64,000 bases of DNA from Prado023 sp963777855 (GTDB lineage Bacteria; Actinomycetota; Actinomycetes; S36-B12; CAIYMF01), in the NCBI GenBank assembly GCA_963777855.1, contig CAVZRW010000016.1, positions 62,001 through 126,000 of the forward strand, given 5' to 3'. Positions 1 through 10,237 of this stretch are shown here, one piece after another (the first letter of the stretch is position 1; each line of letters begins with the position of its first letter). A program made the position numbers and the translations under genes. The notes beneath the pieces are model-generated. The model was not told the origin of the DNA and did not search any database. It worked only from the letters and a program-made list of their open reading frames with translations.

Positions 1-600
1 GCGCGTGCCCATGTTGATCCCGTCGGCGCCCATCGCCAGCGAGGCCACCAGGCTGCGCCCGTCGGCCTGACCGCCGGAGGCGACGAACGGGATCTCGAGC
101 TCGTCGGCGGCGCGGGGCAGCAGGATCATGTTGGGCACGTCGTCCTCGCCCGGGTGCCCGCCGCACTCGAACCCGTCGACCGAGACGGCGTCGCAGCCGA
201 TCGACTGGGCCTTGAGCGCGTGGCGAACCGAGGTGCACTTGTGGATCACCGTCACCCCGGCGCCCTTGAGGTAGGGCAGCACAGCCTCGGGGTTGCGCCC
301 GGCGGTCTCGACCACGGGCACCCCGCCCTCGATGATCGCCCGGACGTAGCCGGGGTAGTCCGGCGAGGCGACGGTGGGCAGGAACGTGAGGTTCACGCCG
401 AACGGCTTGTCGGTCATCTCCCGGCAGCGGGCGATCTCGGCGGCCAGGGCCTGAGGGGTGCGCTGGGTGAGGCCCGTGATGATGCCCAGCCCGCCGGCGT
501 TGGAGACCGCCGCGGCGAGCTCGGCGAACCCGACGTAGTGCATGCCGCCCTGGATGATGGGGTGCTCGATGCCGAGCAGTTCCGTGATGCGTGTCCTCAT
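1..600 (-). CDS. Nitronate monooxygenase (partial, 3' end outside window)
   Basis: FMN-dependent TIM-barrel enzyme that oxidises nitronates such as propionate 3-nitronate; cytoplasmic. The visible 200 codons begin MRTRITELLGIEHPIIQGGM and continue with YVGFAELAAAVSNAGGLGII, the flavin-binding N-terminus of the NMO/2-nitropropane dioxygenase family. Further in, a GADGINMGTR-type segment is reached at the window edge. The reading frame is open to base 1, so the C-terminal third is missing. The ATG at 600 gives the standard family N-terminus. The LacI reading frame upstream, before its frameshift, runs in phase into this gene. The exact substrate cannot be told from this fragment. Confidence 0.88.
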   Translation of the reverse strand, partial: MRTRITELLGIEHPIIQGGMHYVGFAELAAAVSNAGGLGIITGLTQRTPQALAAEIARCREMTDKPFGVNLTFLPTVASPDYPGYVRAIIEGGVPVVETAGRNPEAVLPYLKGAGVTVIHKCTSVRHALKAQSIGCDAVSVDGFECGGHPGEDDVPNMILLPRAADELEIPFVASGGQADGRSLVASLAMGADGINMGTR

Positions 601-627
601 GGGGCAGACGATGCCACGGCCGATCCC

Positions 628-678
628 CGCGCCCGTGCCCGCCCCCCGATGGAACCTCGGGGGGCGGGCACGGGCGCG
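628..678 (-). terminator. Perfect 22-bp GC-rich hairpin between lacI-type gene and NMO
   Basis: Arms 628-649 and 657-678 are perfect reverse complements with a 7-base loop. There is no T tract after the stem, which is usual for intrinsic terminators in very GC-rich actinobacteria. It lies 2 bases past the LacI-family stop codon, so it most likely ends that transcript. Its inner edge is only 28 bases before the NMO start, so it could also act as attenuator or 5' structure for NMO. Confidence 0.75.
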
Positions 679-680
679 GA

Positions 681-1740
681 TCAGGCCGACTCGCGCACCA
701 CCAGGCGGACCGGCAGGATCAGGTGGTCCACGTCCGTCAGGTCCGGGATGTCGGGGTCGCTGGCCACCTCGAGGTCGGCGCGGTGCCGGGCCAGGTACAG
801 CCGGACCATCGCCCGGCCCTGCAGCACGGGGTCCTGACGCACCGTGGTCAGGGGCGGCTCGGTCGCTGTCGCGACATTCGTTGTCGTCGAAGCCCACGAG
901 GGCGACGTCCTCGGGCACCCGCCGCCCGGCCTGGCGCAGCGTGCTGAGCGCTCCGAGGGCGGTGAGGTCCGAGGCGGCGAACAGCCCGTCGAGGTCGGGC
1001 GCACGCTGCAGCAGTCGCGCGGTCGCCGCCTCGCCGCCGAGTTGGGTGAAGTCCCCGTGCTCGACGAGTCGCTCGTCGAAGACTTGTCCGAGGCCGGAGC
1101 GGAAGCCCTCGAGCCGGTCCATCCCGGCGGTCATGTCCTGGGGGCCGGTGATGGTGCCGATGCGGCGCCGACCGATCGCCAGGAGGTGCTCGGCGGCCGC
1201 GGCGGCGCCGAGCTGGTTGGCGTTGTCGACGTAGGCCGCGGCAGCGTCGCCATGCAGGGGCCGGCCCCCGAACACCAGCGGGATCCCGGCCTCGTCGAGC
1301 ATCTCGAGCAGTGAGTCGTCGCCGGCATGCTCCGAGATCAGCAGCACGCCGTCCACCGGGCCGGCGCGCAGGTAGCGCTTCACGCGATCGAGGTCCTCGA
1401 CCGTCTGGGCCATGAGCAGCACGAGCTGCAGGCCCACCCGGTTGGTCTCCTGGCTGATCCCACGCACGATCCCGCTGAAGAAGGGGTCGCCGAACACCCG
1501 GGCGTCAGGCTCGGAGGCCAGCAGTGCGATGGCGTCGGTGCGGCGGGTCATCAGCGAACGGGCCGCCTGGTTGGGCACGTAGCCCAGCTCGTCGATGGCG
1601 CGCTCGACACGCTCGCGCAGGGGGGCGGCCACGCTGGACTGGGCGTTGACGACACGTGAGACGGTCGCCCGGGACACGCCTGCCCGAGCCGCCACGTCCT
1701 CCAGGTTGGGGCGGCTCGGCCCCTTGGCCGATGCCGGCAC
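681..1740 (-). CDS. LacI-family transcriptional regulator (one frameshift)
   Basis: DNA-binding repressor with an N-terminal helix-turn-helix (NLEDVAARAGVSRATVSRVV, about residues 9-28) and a periplasmic-binding-protein-like sugar-sensing domain (LASEPDARVFGDPFFSGIVRG, then GVLLISEHAGDDSLL). A single extra base near 876 breaks the frame at GFDDNE; deleting it gives the expected GFDDNEVATATEPPLTTVRQ and a stop at 681, about 352 residues, normal for the family. The GTG at 1740 follows a GGGAGGG ribosome-binding site by 5 bases. With the extra base left in, the frame would run straight into the NMO gene. Ligand unknown; it probably controls adjacent metabolic genes, perhaps NMO. Confidence 0.85.
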
Positions 1741-1920
1741 TATCACCCTCCCGCTCGCGGTTGACCCGCCGTCGACGCGTTCTTCTGCTGCGCATGCTAT
1801 CGGCTTCACCGACCCCGGTCGGGATTGTCGGGTTCGCCGGCCACGGTCCGGCGTGCCGGAGCGAGGCGGGGCTGGGGAACGCCGGGGCTGGGCGTGCGGG
1901 CGGGGGCGGGGAGGAGCGAG

Positions 1921-1950
1921 GTGACGCGAGGTGACGCGAGGTGACGCGAG
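1921..1950. repeat. Three tandem 10-bp copies upstream of the GDT1-type gene
   Basis: The decamer GTGACGCGAG occurs three times back to back, with a partial match just before. It sits about 60 bases upstream of the cation transporter start, in the 270-base divergent spacer between it and the LacI gene. It may carry a regulator-binding site; nothing else is recognisable in this spacer. Confidence 0.8.
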
Positions 1951-2010
1951 GGGCCTGATCGATCTGCGACGTATGCTCGGCGGACGCTGCCGGTCAGTCG
2001 AGAGGACCTC

Positions 2011-2583
2011 GTGCACGCCTTCCTGCTCAGCTTCGGGGTCATCTTCGTGGCGGAGCTCGGAGACAAGTCGCAGCTCATGGCGATGACCTTCGCCACGCGC
2101 TACCGGTTCTGGACCGTGCTGGGCGCGATCACGGCCGCCACGGCGGTGGTCCACCTCATGTCGGTGGCGCTCGGCGCGGCGTTCGGCACCGCGCTGCCCA
2201 CGCCGCTGGTGAACGTGGTCGCCGGCGTGGCGTTCCTCGCGTTCGCGGCCTGGACCCTGCGTGGCGACGGGCTCAGCGACGACGAGCAGGCCAAGGCCGA
2301 GCGCGCAGCCCGCTCGGCCTTCTGGGCGGTGGCCACCGCCTTCTTCCTCGCCGAGCTCGGCGACAAGACGATGTTGGCCACCGTCACGCTGGCCACCACC
2401 GAGGCGTGGCTGGGCACGTGGCTCGGCTCGACACTGGGGATGGTGGCCGCCGACGCGCTGGCCATCGGGGTCGGGGCCCTACTCGGGCGCACCCTGCCCG
2501 AGCGCGTCGTGCGCATCGGGGCAGCGGTGCTGTTCCTCGCCTTCGGCCTGGCGCTCATCGCCCAGGGCGTGCGCTCCTGGTGA
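2011..2583 (+). CDS. GDT1/TMEM165 (UPF0016) family cation transporter
   Basis: Small integral membrane protein of the Gdt1/MneA family, whose members export or exchange Mn2+ or Ca2+. Two inverted halves each carry the signature E-x-G-D-K-[ST]: AELGDKSQ near residue 15 and AELGDKTM near residue 113, each within a hydrophobic helix. About six transmembrane segments are predicted by eye. Length of 190 residues is typical. GTG start at 2011 lies after an AGAGGA ribosome-binding site. No yybP-ykoY manganese riboswitch is visible upstream. Mn2+ export is the likelier role, but ion specificity is inference. Confidence 0.9.
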   Translation: MHAFLLSFGVIFVAELGDKSQLMAMTFATRYRFWTVLGAITAATAVVHLMSVALGAAFGTALPTPLVNVVAGVAFLAFAAWTLRGDGLSDDEQAKAERAARSAFWAVATAFFLAELGDKTMLATVTLATTEAWLGTWLGSTLGMVAADALAIGVGALLGRTLPERVVRIGAAVLFLAFGLALIAQGVRSW

Positions 2584-2587
2584 CCGG

Positions 2588-2903
2588 CTACATCTCCAGC
2601 GTCTGGCAGACCTCGACGCTGCCGCCCGAGGCCAGGATCGGGCATCCTGCGGCGAGCGCCGCGGCGGCATCCAGGCTCTCGGCGTCCAGCAGGCTGTAGC
2701 CGGTCACCGGGTTGGCCCCGCCGCCCGGGGAAGGCTGACCCGTCCGCGGCGATGGTCACGGCGGGACCGGTCGGGTTGCCCGGGTCGAGGAGCGCCTCGC
2801 CGAGGCCGCCCATCCACGCTCCCCAGGCGGCCATCACCGCGGCGCCCTCCTCGGGGGTCTCGGGCATTCCGCCGCCGTGGTAGGCCAACAGGTACTTGGG
2901 CAT
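2588..2903 (-). CDS. YCII-related (DGPF-type) protein (one frameshift)
   Basis: Short soluble protein beginning MPKYLLAYHGGGMPETPEEG, the N-terminus of YCII/DGPF family proteins often associated with ECF sigma factors. The C-terminal part, NPVTGYSLLDAESLDAAAAL followed by a hydrophobic segment ending CQTLEM, is recovered in another frame after removing one extra base near 2731. About 104 residues, normal for the family. Start at 2903 follows AAGGAG by 7 bases. No sigma factor lies next to it here. Function of the family is poorly known. Confidence 0.75.
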
Positions 2904-3039
2904 CGGTGTCTCCTTCGCTCGTGATCCGACTGCCCCCCCGGGTGATGCTCGCCCCGTGGCACAGTGGCCCGACCACACGGCCGATGTCAACGGCCCAAAC
3001 CGGACACCTGCACAGCTGCCCAGGTCGGAGGGCTGGGGC

Positions 3040-3861
3040 TCACACGCGTGGTCCTGGCTCCCGCGCCGGGCCGGGGACCATGGCGGCGCTGGGCAGCGCC
3101 TTGGCCTCGGCCCGGGCGAAGCGCATCACCGAGCCGGACAGGGCGCTGATGGTGCTGTTCTGCATGCGCAGGCCCAGGAACAGCACGATGGTGTCGCTGG
3201 TGCTCACCACGCCAGCCACCCCCATGGCCACCAGCCCCACGAGCAGCACCAGGACGCCGACCGACGACCCCAGCCCGGCCAGCTCGGTGGACAGGATCCG
3301 GGAGCGGACCCGCTCGTGCGAGCCGACCGGCTGGCCCGCGCGCTGGCGCTCGGCGAAGCCATGCTGGGTGGCCACCAGGCGCGCGTACAACCGCCCGACC
3401 ATCTCGAGCAGGACCACGACGAGCACGAGGTCCGCGGCCCCGAACGGGGGCGACAGGACGGTGAAGAAGGCCAGCATCGCCACCACCTGGGTGGCGAACG
3501 TGAGGATGTTCACCAGCTCGAGGCCGAGGGCCCAGCGCCAGCTCTCCTGCGCCGGCCCCCAGCCCGGGGTGCCGCCGCGGAAGACGTGCTCGAAGAAGCG
3601 CACCCGTGCCACGCGCTGGGTGAAGTGGGCGCAGCGCGTGGCCAGGAACAGGCCCAGGAACACCGCCAGCTGCGGCGCCAGCTGCCCCAGCGTCGCGCTG
3701 CTCTCGGCGGTGACCACGTCCGTGAACAGCTTGGTGACCATGAGCTCGGCCAGGGGGATGGCCGCGCCCACGAGGACCAGCGCCAGCAGCTGCACCCGCT
3801 GCCGGCCCTCGGGGAGGATCGCCCGCCCGGCGCGCAGCAGGGCGGCCAGGAGATGGCTCAC
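3040..3861 (-). CDS. Six-helix membrane protein resembling an ABC-exporter transmembrane domain
   Basis: About 273 residues with some six hydrophobic segments (roughly 22-42, 60-80, 110-135, 138-155, 195-220, 222-240). The arrangement and charged loop pattern resemble the membrane half of type I ABC exporters, but no Walker A or signature motif follows, so there is no nucleotide-binding domain. The GTG start at 3861 overlaps the TGA of the upstream glycosyltransferase-pyruvyltransferase gene (GTGA), which implies coupled translation and a shared task, perhaps moving a glycan or glycolipid. Could also be a non-transport membrane scaffold. Specific family not recognised. Confidence 0.7.
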   Translation of the reverse strand: MSHLLAALLRAGRAILPEGRQRVQLLALVLVGAAIPLAELMVTKLFTDVVTAESSATLGQLAPQLAVFLGLFLATRCAHFTQRVARVRFFEHVFRGGTPGWGPAQESWRWALGLELVNILTFATQVVAMLAFFTVLSPPFGAADLVLVVVLLEMVGRLYARLVATQHGFAERQRAGQPVGSHERVRSRILSTELAGLGSSVGVLVLLVGLVAMGVAGVVSTSDTIVLFLGLRMQNSTISALSGSVMRFARAEAKALPSAAMVPGPAREPGPRV

Positions 3862-5795
3862 CTGCTGCGTCGGCGCCGGGTGCCGGTCCCGGCAGCCTGC
3901 ACGCGGGCCACGGCGACCCGCAGGTGGGCCTCCACCTCGTCCTTCGTCGCCTCGCTGACCCGGATATCCCCGATCAGCCGGTCGAGGTCCCGCGAGCCCA
4001 GGTCCAGGCCGACCGGCACCGGCATCATCACCTCGACCCCGGCGCCCAGTGCGTAGTCCTCGTACTTCAGTCCGGTGCCGTGCACGCGGTCCTCGAAGCC
4101 CTCGAAGGTCACCAGCCCGCACGGGATCCCGTAGCTCTGGCAGGCCGTCATCACGTGCATCGCGCTGGTGATCACCGCGTCGTAGCCGGCAAGGGTGCGC
4201 AGGAACGCCTCGATGTCCTCGCGCCGGCTCATCAGCACCGACAGCTCGTCGACGTGGTCGGGCAGGGTCACCGGGAGGTCCCGGTGGGAGTGGTGGCGCA
4301 CGAGGGCCAGGCGGCCGTTGGTGCGCCCGCGCTCGATCGGGATGATCCGCGAGAGCAGCACTCCCGGATCGCCGAACGCCTCGACCCGCGGCCCGCCGGA
4401 GCGGCGCAGCGCGGCAGCGGTCAGCGGGCCGCGCACGGACACGTAGTGGGCGCTGGGCGCCAGTTGCACGTCGTCGCTGGAGATGCCCGTGCCGACCACG
4501 ACCGAGCTGGGCCGGATGAACCGTCCGATCGACCCGAGGCCGACCAGGTGCGCCGCGGTCGTGGCCCGGGTGACCGGCTGCAGGCGGATGTTGACGTCGC
4601 TGACGTGGGCCACGGCCATCGGGCTGATCCAGTCGCCGAAGTTGCCCGGGTACGGCTTGGCCCACCATGCCAGCGCGACGGTGGGGCCGGGCCCGCGGAC
4701 GGCGTACTCCAGGAAGGAGGCAGCGACCTCGCGGGTGCCGGCCTCGGTGCGGGTGGCCACGTACCGGTTGGCGAAGTCGGAGCGCACCGCCTCGTAGGTG
4801 GCGACATCGCCGGACATGCCGGCGCTCAGCATCGTGGTGATCGCCTGCGTGCGGGCGGTGTCCAGGCCCGCCTGCGCCTCGTCAGTCAGCGCCCCGGTGA
4901 CCCCGACGGTGTCGACCATGCGGCGCAGCGGCCGGCGGGCGCCGTCGGGCAGGGCCCGCTCGACCCGCTTGGCCTGGCGCAGCAGGGTGCGACGGGTGCC
5001 CCCGGCGCGGCCGCGCTCGTGCTGGACGACGCGGTCCTTGAAGCTCTTCACGTTGCCGCTGGACCCGGGCACGAAGAACGCGGGACCGGCACCCGGATCG
5101 CTCGCCCGACCCGGGCGGACCACGGCGCTGGCGGGCAGCATCTGGAAGGTCAGGCTCCCGGCGTTGGCGCGCCAGGCCTCCTCGAGGAAGTAGTCGTCGG
5201 TGGCCTTGAGGGTCGAGCGCTGCTCGAGGGCGAACGCGTCCTCGACGAGGCGGCGACCCGCCGGGCTGGCGGTGTTGATCCCCCAGAAGCAGGGCTCCCA
5301 GAAGCGTGCGCGGTTCTGGTACCCGATGTGCAGCGGCGAGCGGAAGCTGCGCTGGAAGCCGATGACGTCGGCGGTCGAGTCGCGCACGTAGTCCGGCAGG
5401 TGGGTGATCCGGCAGTCCACGTCCATCCACAGCACCAGGGAGTCGGGGTGGCCGATGGCCGCGGAGCGGATGAATGCGAGCTTGCGTCGGGTGACGTCGG
5501 CCCAGTCCTCGCCCTCGCCGGGCTCCACCTGCGCCACCTCGTGGGTCAGGCCCTGGGCGGTCAGCTGCTCGCGCAACTGGTCGGCGTGGTCGGAGTAGTA
5601 GGCGTCGGGCGTGTGGAACGAGCAGACCACGACCGGCCGCTCGCGCGGCCGCCGGCGGGGCAGGGGGTGCTCGGACTCCTCGGTGACGATGTGCAGCAGG
5701 GTGGGGCGGACCCGGGGCCGGGGGACGAGGTCGGCGGTGAGGTCCACCGCGGGGTCGGTGGTGCCCGTGGGCAGCGGTTCGGTGTTGGTCGTCAT
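3858..5795 (-). CDS. Fused GT-A-like glycosyltransferase / polysaccharide pyruvyl transferase protein
   Basis: 645-residue cytoplasmic protein with two recognisable halves. Residues about 45-225 look like a GT-A-fold glycosyltransferase domain: VVVCSFHTPDAYYSDHADQL, then LVLWMDVDCRI with a D-x-D motif for sugar-nucleotide metal binding. Residues about 355-625 resemble polysaccharide pyruvyl transferases: WWAKPYPGNFGDWISPMAVA, VVVGTGISS, YVSVRGPLTAAALRRSG, FGDPGVLL and ITSAMHVMTACQSYGIPCGL. Such transferases add ketal-linked pyruvate to surface polysaccharides. Start at 5795 (MTTNTEPLPTGTT) is chosen because upstream sequence in frame has no coding character. It overlaps the membrane gene at 3861. 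Both domain calls are by motif, and substrate is unknown. Confidence 0.78.
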   Translation of the reverse strand: MTTNTEPLPTGTTDPAVDLTADLVPRPRVRPTLLHIVTEESEHPLPRRRPRERPVVVCSFHTPDAYYSDHADQLREQLTAQGLTHEVAQVEPGEGEDWADVTRRKLAFIRSAAIGHPDSLVLWMDVDCRITHLPDYVRDSTADVIGFQRSFRSPLHIGYQNRARFWEPCFWGINTASPAGRRLVEDAFALEQRSTLKATDDYFLEEAWRANAGSLTFQMLPASAVVRPGRASDPGAGPAFFVPGSSGNVKSFKDRVVQHERGRAGGTRRTLLRQAKRVERALPDGARRPLRRMVDTVGVTGALTDEAQAGLDTARTQAITTMLSAGMSGDVATYEAVRSDFANRYVATRTEAGTREVAASFLEYAVRGPGPTVALAWWAKPYPGNFGDWISPMAVAHVSDVNIRLQPVTRATTAAHLVGLGSIGRFIRPSSVVVGTGISSDDVQLAPSAHYVSVRGPLTAAALRRSGGPRVEAFGDPGVLLSRIIPIERGRTNGRLALVRHHSHRDLPVTLPDHVDELSVLMSRREDIEAFLRTLAGYDAVITSAMHVMTACQSYGIPCGLVTFEGFEDRVHGTGLKYEDYALGAGVEVMMPVPVGLDLGSRDLDRLIGDIRVSEATKDEVEAHLRVAVARVQAAGTGTRRRRSR

Positions 5796-6006
5796 GGCTG
5801 GACCATCGCCGCCGTGGGTGGACGGCTCGCTGCGGCTCGGCAAGTGCCGTGGGAAGGCCGGGTGAAGCCTCGGGGTCGGGCCCCGGGCCCACGACGGGCA
5901 CTGCGTGGATGATCGCGCCGGGCGACGTCCAGACTTCGCCCAGGGTTGGTCGACGCGTTGCCGGTGGTCCGCCCTGCGGGCATCCGCGCCGGTCACGGTG
6001 CGGGCC

Positions 6007-6969
<963 letters not shown>

Positions 6970-7013
6970 GGCGCGTCCGGCGGGCCTGGATGTGGGCGGG
7001 GACCGCTTTCCGG

Positions 7014-8064
7014 TCAGGCGCCGCCGGCCCACAGGCGTGCCAGGTGGGGTCGCAGGGGTGAGTCCGGCAGGCCCCAGTCGTGGCGGAATGCGTTCGCCAC
7101 CAGGGCGAAGCCCGAGTCGCTGGCGCGATCCAGGCCGATGAAGGCGTAGGTCCCGCCGGTGGATCCGGCGTGCCAGGAGATGGGCGATGGCCGTTCGGGC
7201 CAGGTGTCGATGGTCCACCCCAGTGCGTAGCGCCAGGTGCGCCCCGGCTGCGGCGGGGGGCCGACCGGCTCGTGGGTGCTGGCCACGGCCCGGTCCACGG
7301 CGCCTGAGCCGAGCAGCGCCCGCAACTGCGCCACGCCGTGGGCCGCGAGGTCGGCGATGGTGCCGTGCACGCACCCCGAGGGCTCGAACACGGCCAGGTC
7401 GTCCACCGCGCGCGAACGTGGTGCCACCGCGATGAACCGGCGCCGCGCCCTCGACCAGCGATGCTCCCGTGGTGCGGCCGGCCCCGGTACGCCGAACGCG
7501 GCGCCGGGCATCCCGGCCTGCTCCAGCGCTGCGGTGGTGATCAGGTGGCGGAACCCGACGTCCAGGGCCCGAGCTGCCGCCAGGCCGGCCAGCCCGTACC
7601 CGAGGTTCGAGTAGAGGAAGTCCGAGCCGGCAGCGAACCGGGGCCGGGCCGCCCAGCCGGCGCTGACCAGGCGCCGTGACACCTCCTCGGGGTCACCGCC
7701 GAGGAGCAGGTAGCGCACCACGGCACCCGCCGGAGGGTTGACCGGCAGCCCGGTCCGGTGGGCCAGGAAGGTCGACAGGCTCAACGCCGGCGTAGACCGA
7801 TTCGGGGGGGACGAAGCCGGGTGCCAGTTCGCGCACGGGCCGCGACCAGTCGAAGCGCGCCGTTGCGACGCCCTCGCGGGCGATCGCGGTCGTCGTCAGC
7901 GACTTGCCGATGCTGCCGAAATGCCAGAGGTCATCGAGTGCGGCCGCCTCGGTGCTCCCGGCCCGGCGGACCCCGACCACCTCGAACCGGGTCGGGCCCG
8001 TCGCGCTGAACCAGGTCGCAGCTGCCGCCGGAAGGCGGAACTCGTCTCGGAACGACGCCAGCAC
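7014..8064 (-). CDS. Beta-lactamase-fold serine hydrolase (one frameshift)
   Basis: Class C beta-lactamase / D-alanyl-D-alanine carboxypeptidase fold. The nucleophile motif S-x-x-K is at FGSIGKSL (S51, K54), the tyrosine motif at FLYSNLGYG, and the C-terminal H-x-G at WHAGSTGG. One extra base near 7785 breaks the frame; removing it joins PESVYAG to LSLSTFLAHRTGLP, the expected conserved region. The repaired protein is about 349 residues. The GTG at 8064 is the earliest plausible start; the ribosome-binding site is weak. No signal peptide is evident, so a cytoplasmic esterase or peptidase role is as likely as a cell-wall role. Confidence 0.82.
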
Positions 8065-8232
8065 CCCGGCAGCGTAGCGAGCCGGTCGGGCCCAGCGCAG
8101 GGGTCGACGGTGCCGGGTGAGGACCCGCCCGACCGATGCCCAGGCGCCAGCGGCACGCGCCGCCACCACGCAGCAGGCGCTGGGACCGCCGTGACCGGTG
8201 TCCCCCACGGCCGCGGGAGTATCGTCCCGGGC

Positions 8233-10225
8233 ATGCCCAGCGGTCGAGCGCGCGACAGGCAGTTGCGGCGCCAAGCGGCCCGCGAGTCGACCAGCCAGTC
8301 CCTGGCGGCCTCCGGCGCCGGACACCGCGCGAGTACCGCGGCGCTCGTGGTGGGTGCCACCGGGGTCGTGTTCGGCGACATCGGGACTTCGCCGCTGTAC
8401 GCGATGAAGGAGTCCCTGGCCGCCGGCGGGCTGGTGCGCGACGTCGACACGGTCCTGGGCATCGCGTCGCTGGTGTTCTGGGCGCTGACCCTCGTGGTGA
8501 CGGTCAAGTACCTCACGTTCATCATGCGCGCCGACAACCACGGCGAGGGCGGGGTGCTGGCGCTGCTCGCGCTGCTGCCCGACGTCCTGCGCCGTGGGGC
8601 CAGCGGGAAGGCGACTGTCCCGGCCGTGCTGATCCTGGTCGGCGCCGGCCTGCTCTACGGCGACGGGGCGCTGACCCCGGCGATCTCGGTGCTCAGCGCC
8701 GTCGAGGGCATCGGGGTGCTCAGCCCGAGCCTGGAGCACCTGGCCGTGCCGGTGACGTGCGTGATCCTGCTGATGCTGTTCCTGGTGCAGTCGCGGGGCA
8801 CCCAGATGCTGGGCCGCGTTTTCGGCCCGGTGATGATCGCGTGGTTCGCCCTGATCGGCGGCCTCGGCCTCGTCGAGGTCGTCAAGGACCCCTCCGTGGT
8901 GCGCGCCCTCTCGCCGAGCTACGCGCTGGCCACGCTCACCGGCAACGGGGTGCACGGGTTCCTGCTGCTGGGCTCGATCATCCTGGCGGTGACCGGCGGC
9001 GGAGGCGCTCTACGCCGACATGGGCCACTTCGGGGCACGGCCCATCCGGTTGGCGTGGCTGTGCCTGGTGATGCCGGCGCTGGTCCTGGCCTACCTCGGC
9101 CAGGCGGCCATGGTGATCAGCAACCCCGCGGCCGCCGCCAACCCGCTCTACGCGCTGGCCCCGAACCGGACGTGGACCCTGATCATGCTCGCGCTGGCGA
9201 CGATGGCCACGATCATCGCCTCCCAGGCCCTGATCACCGGCGTCTACTCGCTGACCCGCCAGGCGGTGCAGCTCGGCTACTTCCCGCGCGTGCGGATCAG
9301 CCACACCTCAGGCCAGGCCGAGGGCCAGATCTACATCCCGGCGATCAACTGGATGCTGATGGTCGCCTGCATCACGCTCGTGCTGGTCTTCCAGTCCTCC
9401 GCCCGCCTGGCCGCGGCGTACGGGGTGGCCGTCTCCGGGACGATGGCGATCACCTCGATCGCGTTCTACCTGGTGGCCACGCACACCTGGGGCTGGTCCC
9501 GGGCTCGGGCCGGGGCGCTGGCGGGGGCGTTCCTGCTGATCGACCTGTCCTTCCTGCTGGCCACCCTGCCGAAGTTCATGCAGGGCGGCTACGTGCCCAT
9601 CGGCATCGGTGCCGCGGTGGTCGTGGTCATGTTCGTCTGGCACTACGGGCTGAACCTGCTGCACAACCACGTCGGCGCCAACCTGCTGACCTGGGCCGAG
9701 GTGCACGGGGGCATCGAGGACGGCACGATCGCCCGAACGCCGGGCACCGGGGTGTTCCTCGCCTCGAACCCCGACGACGTGCCCCAGAGCCTGAGCAGCC
9801 ACGTGCAGCTGCTGCACAGCCTGCCCGAGCACGTGCGGGTGGTCAGCATTCTCACCGAGACCGTGCCCGTGGTCCACGAGCCGCACAAGTTCGAGATCGC
9901 CGACCACTACAACGGCATCGAACAGGTGCTGGTGCACTCGGGCTTCATGGAGACCCCGCACGTGCCGCTGCTGATGGACATCCTCGCGGTGCGCGGCGAG
10001 CCGGACTACACCCCCGAGGGCGGCCTGCCCAGCATGGCGGTGCTGCCCGACGACGCGATCTACGTGACCAGCAACCGGACGTTCGTCTCCACCGGCAGGG
10101 GGAGCATGTCCACGCTCACCGAGCGGCTGTTCGCAGTTCTGCATCGCAACGCCGCCAGCCCGACGGCGTACTTCAACCTGCCCACCGAGCGGGTGGTCAC
10201 CCTGGGTACCCAGGTGGACCTGTAG
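8233..10225 (+). CDS. kup: Kup-type potassium uptake protein (one frameshift)
   Basis: K+/H+ symporter of the Kup/HAK family in the inner membrane. Diagnostic segments: VVFGDIGTSPLYAMKE, ADNHGEGGVLALLAL, GAGLLYGDGALTPAISVLSA, and after the break MGHFGARPIRLAW and SQALITGVYSLTRQA. One extra G within 8998-9003 turns TGGEALYADMG into TGGGGALRR; without it the 663-residue protein is complete, with about twelve membrane helices and a cytoplasmic C-terminal domain. Start at 8233 (MPSGRARDRQL) is the best ATG before the first helix, without a strong ribosome-binding site. Divergent from the serine hydrolase, convergent with pgl (12-base gap). Confidence 0.92.
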
Positions 10226-10237
10226 GCAGTGGGGGCC

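Noticed and set aside
1741..2010. yybP-ykoY manganese riboswitch before the GDT1-type gene
   Set aside because: No matching core motif; only the decamer repeat is present.
3924..5912. 662-codon open frame on the plus strand
   Set aside because: Fully antisense to the glycosyltransferase-pyruvyltransferase gene; composition is Gly/His/Arg-rich, typical of high-GC shadow frames.
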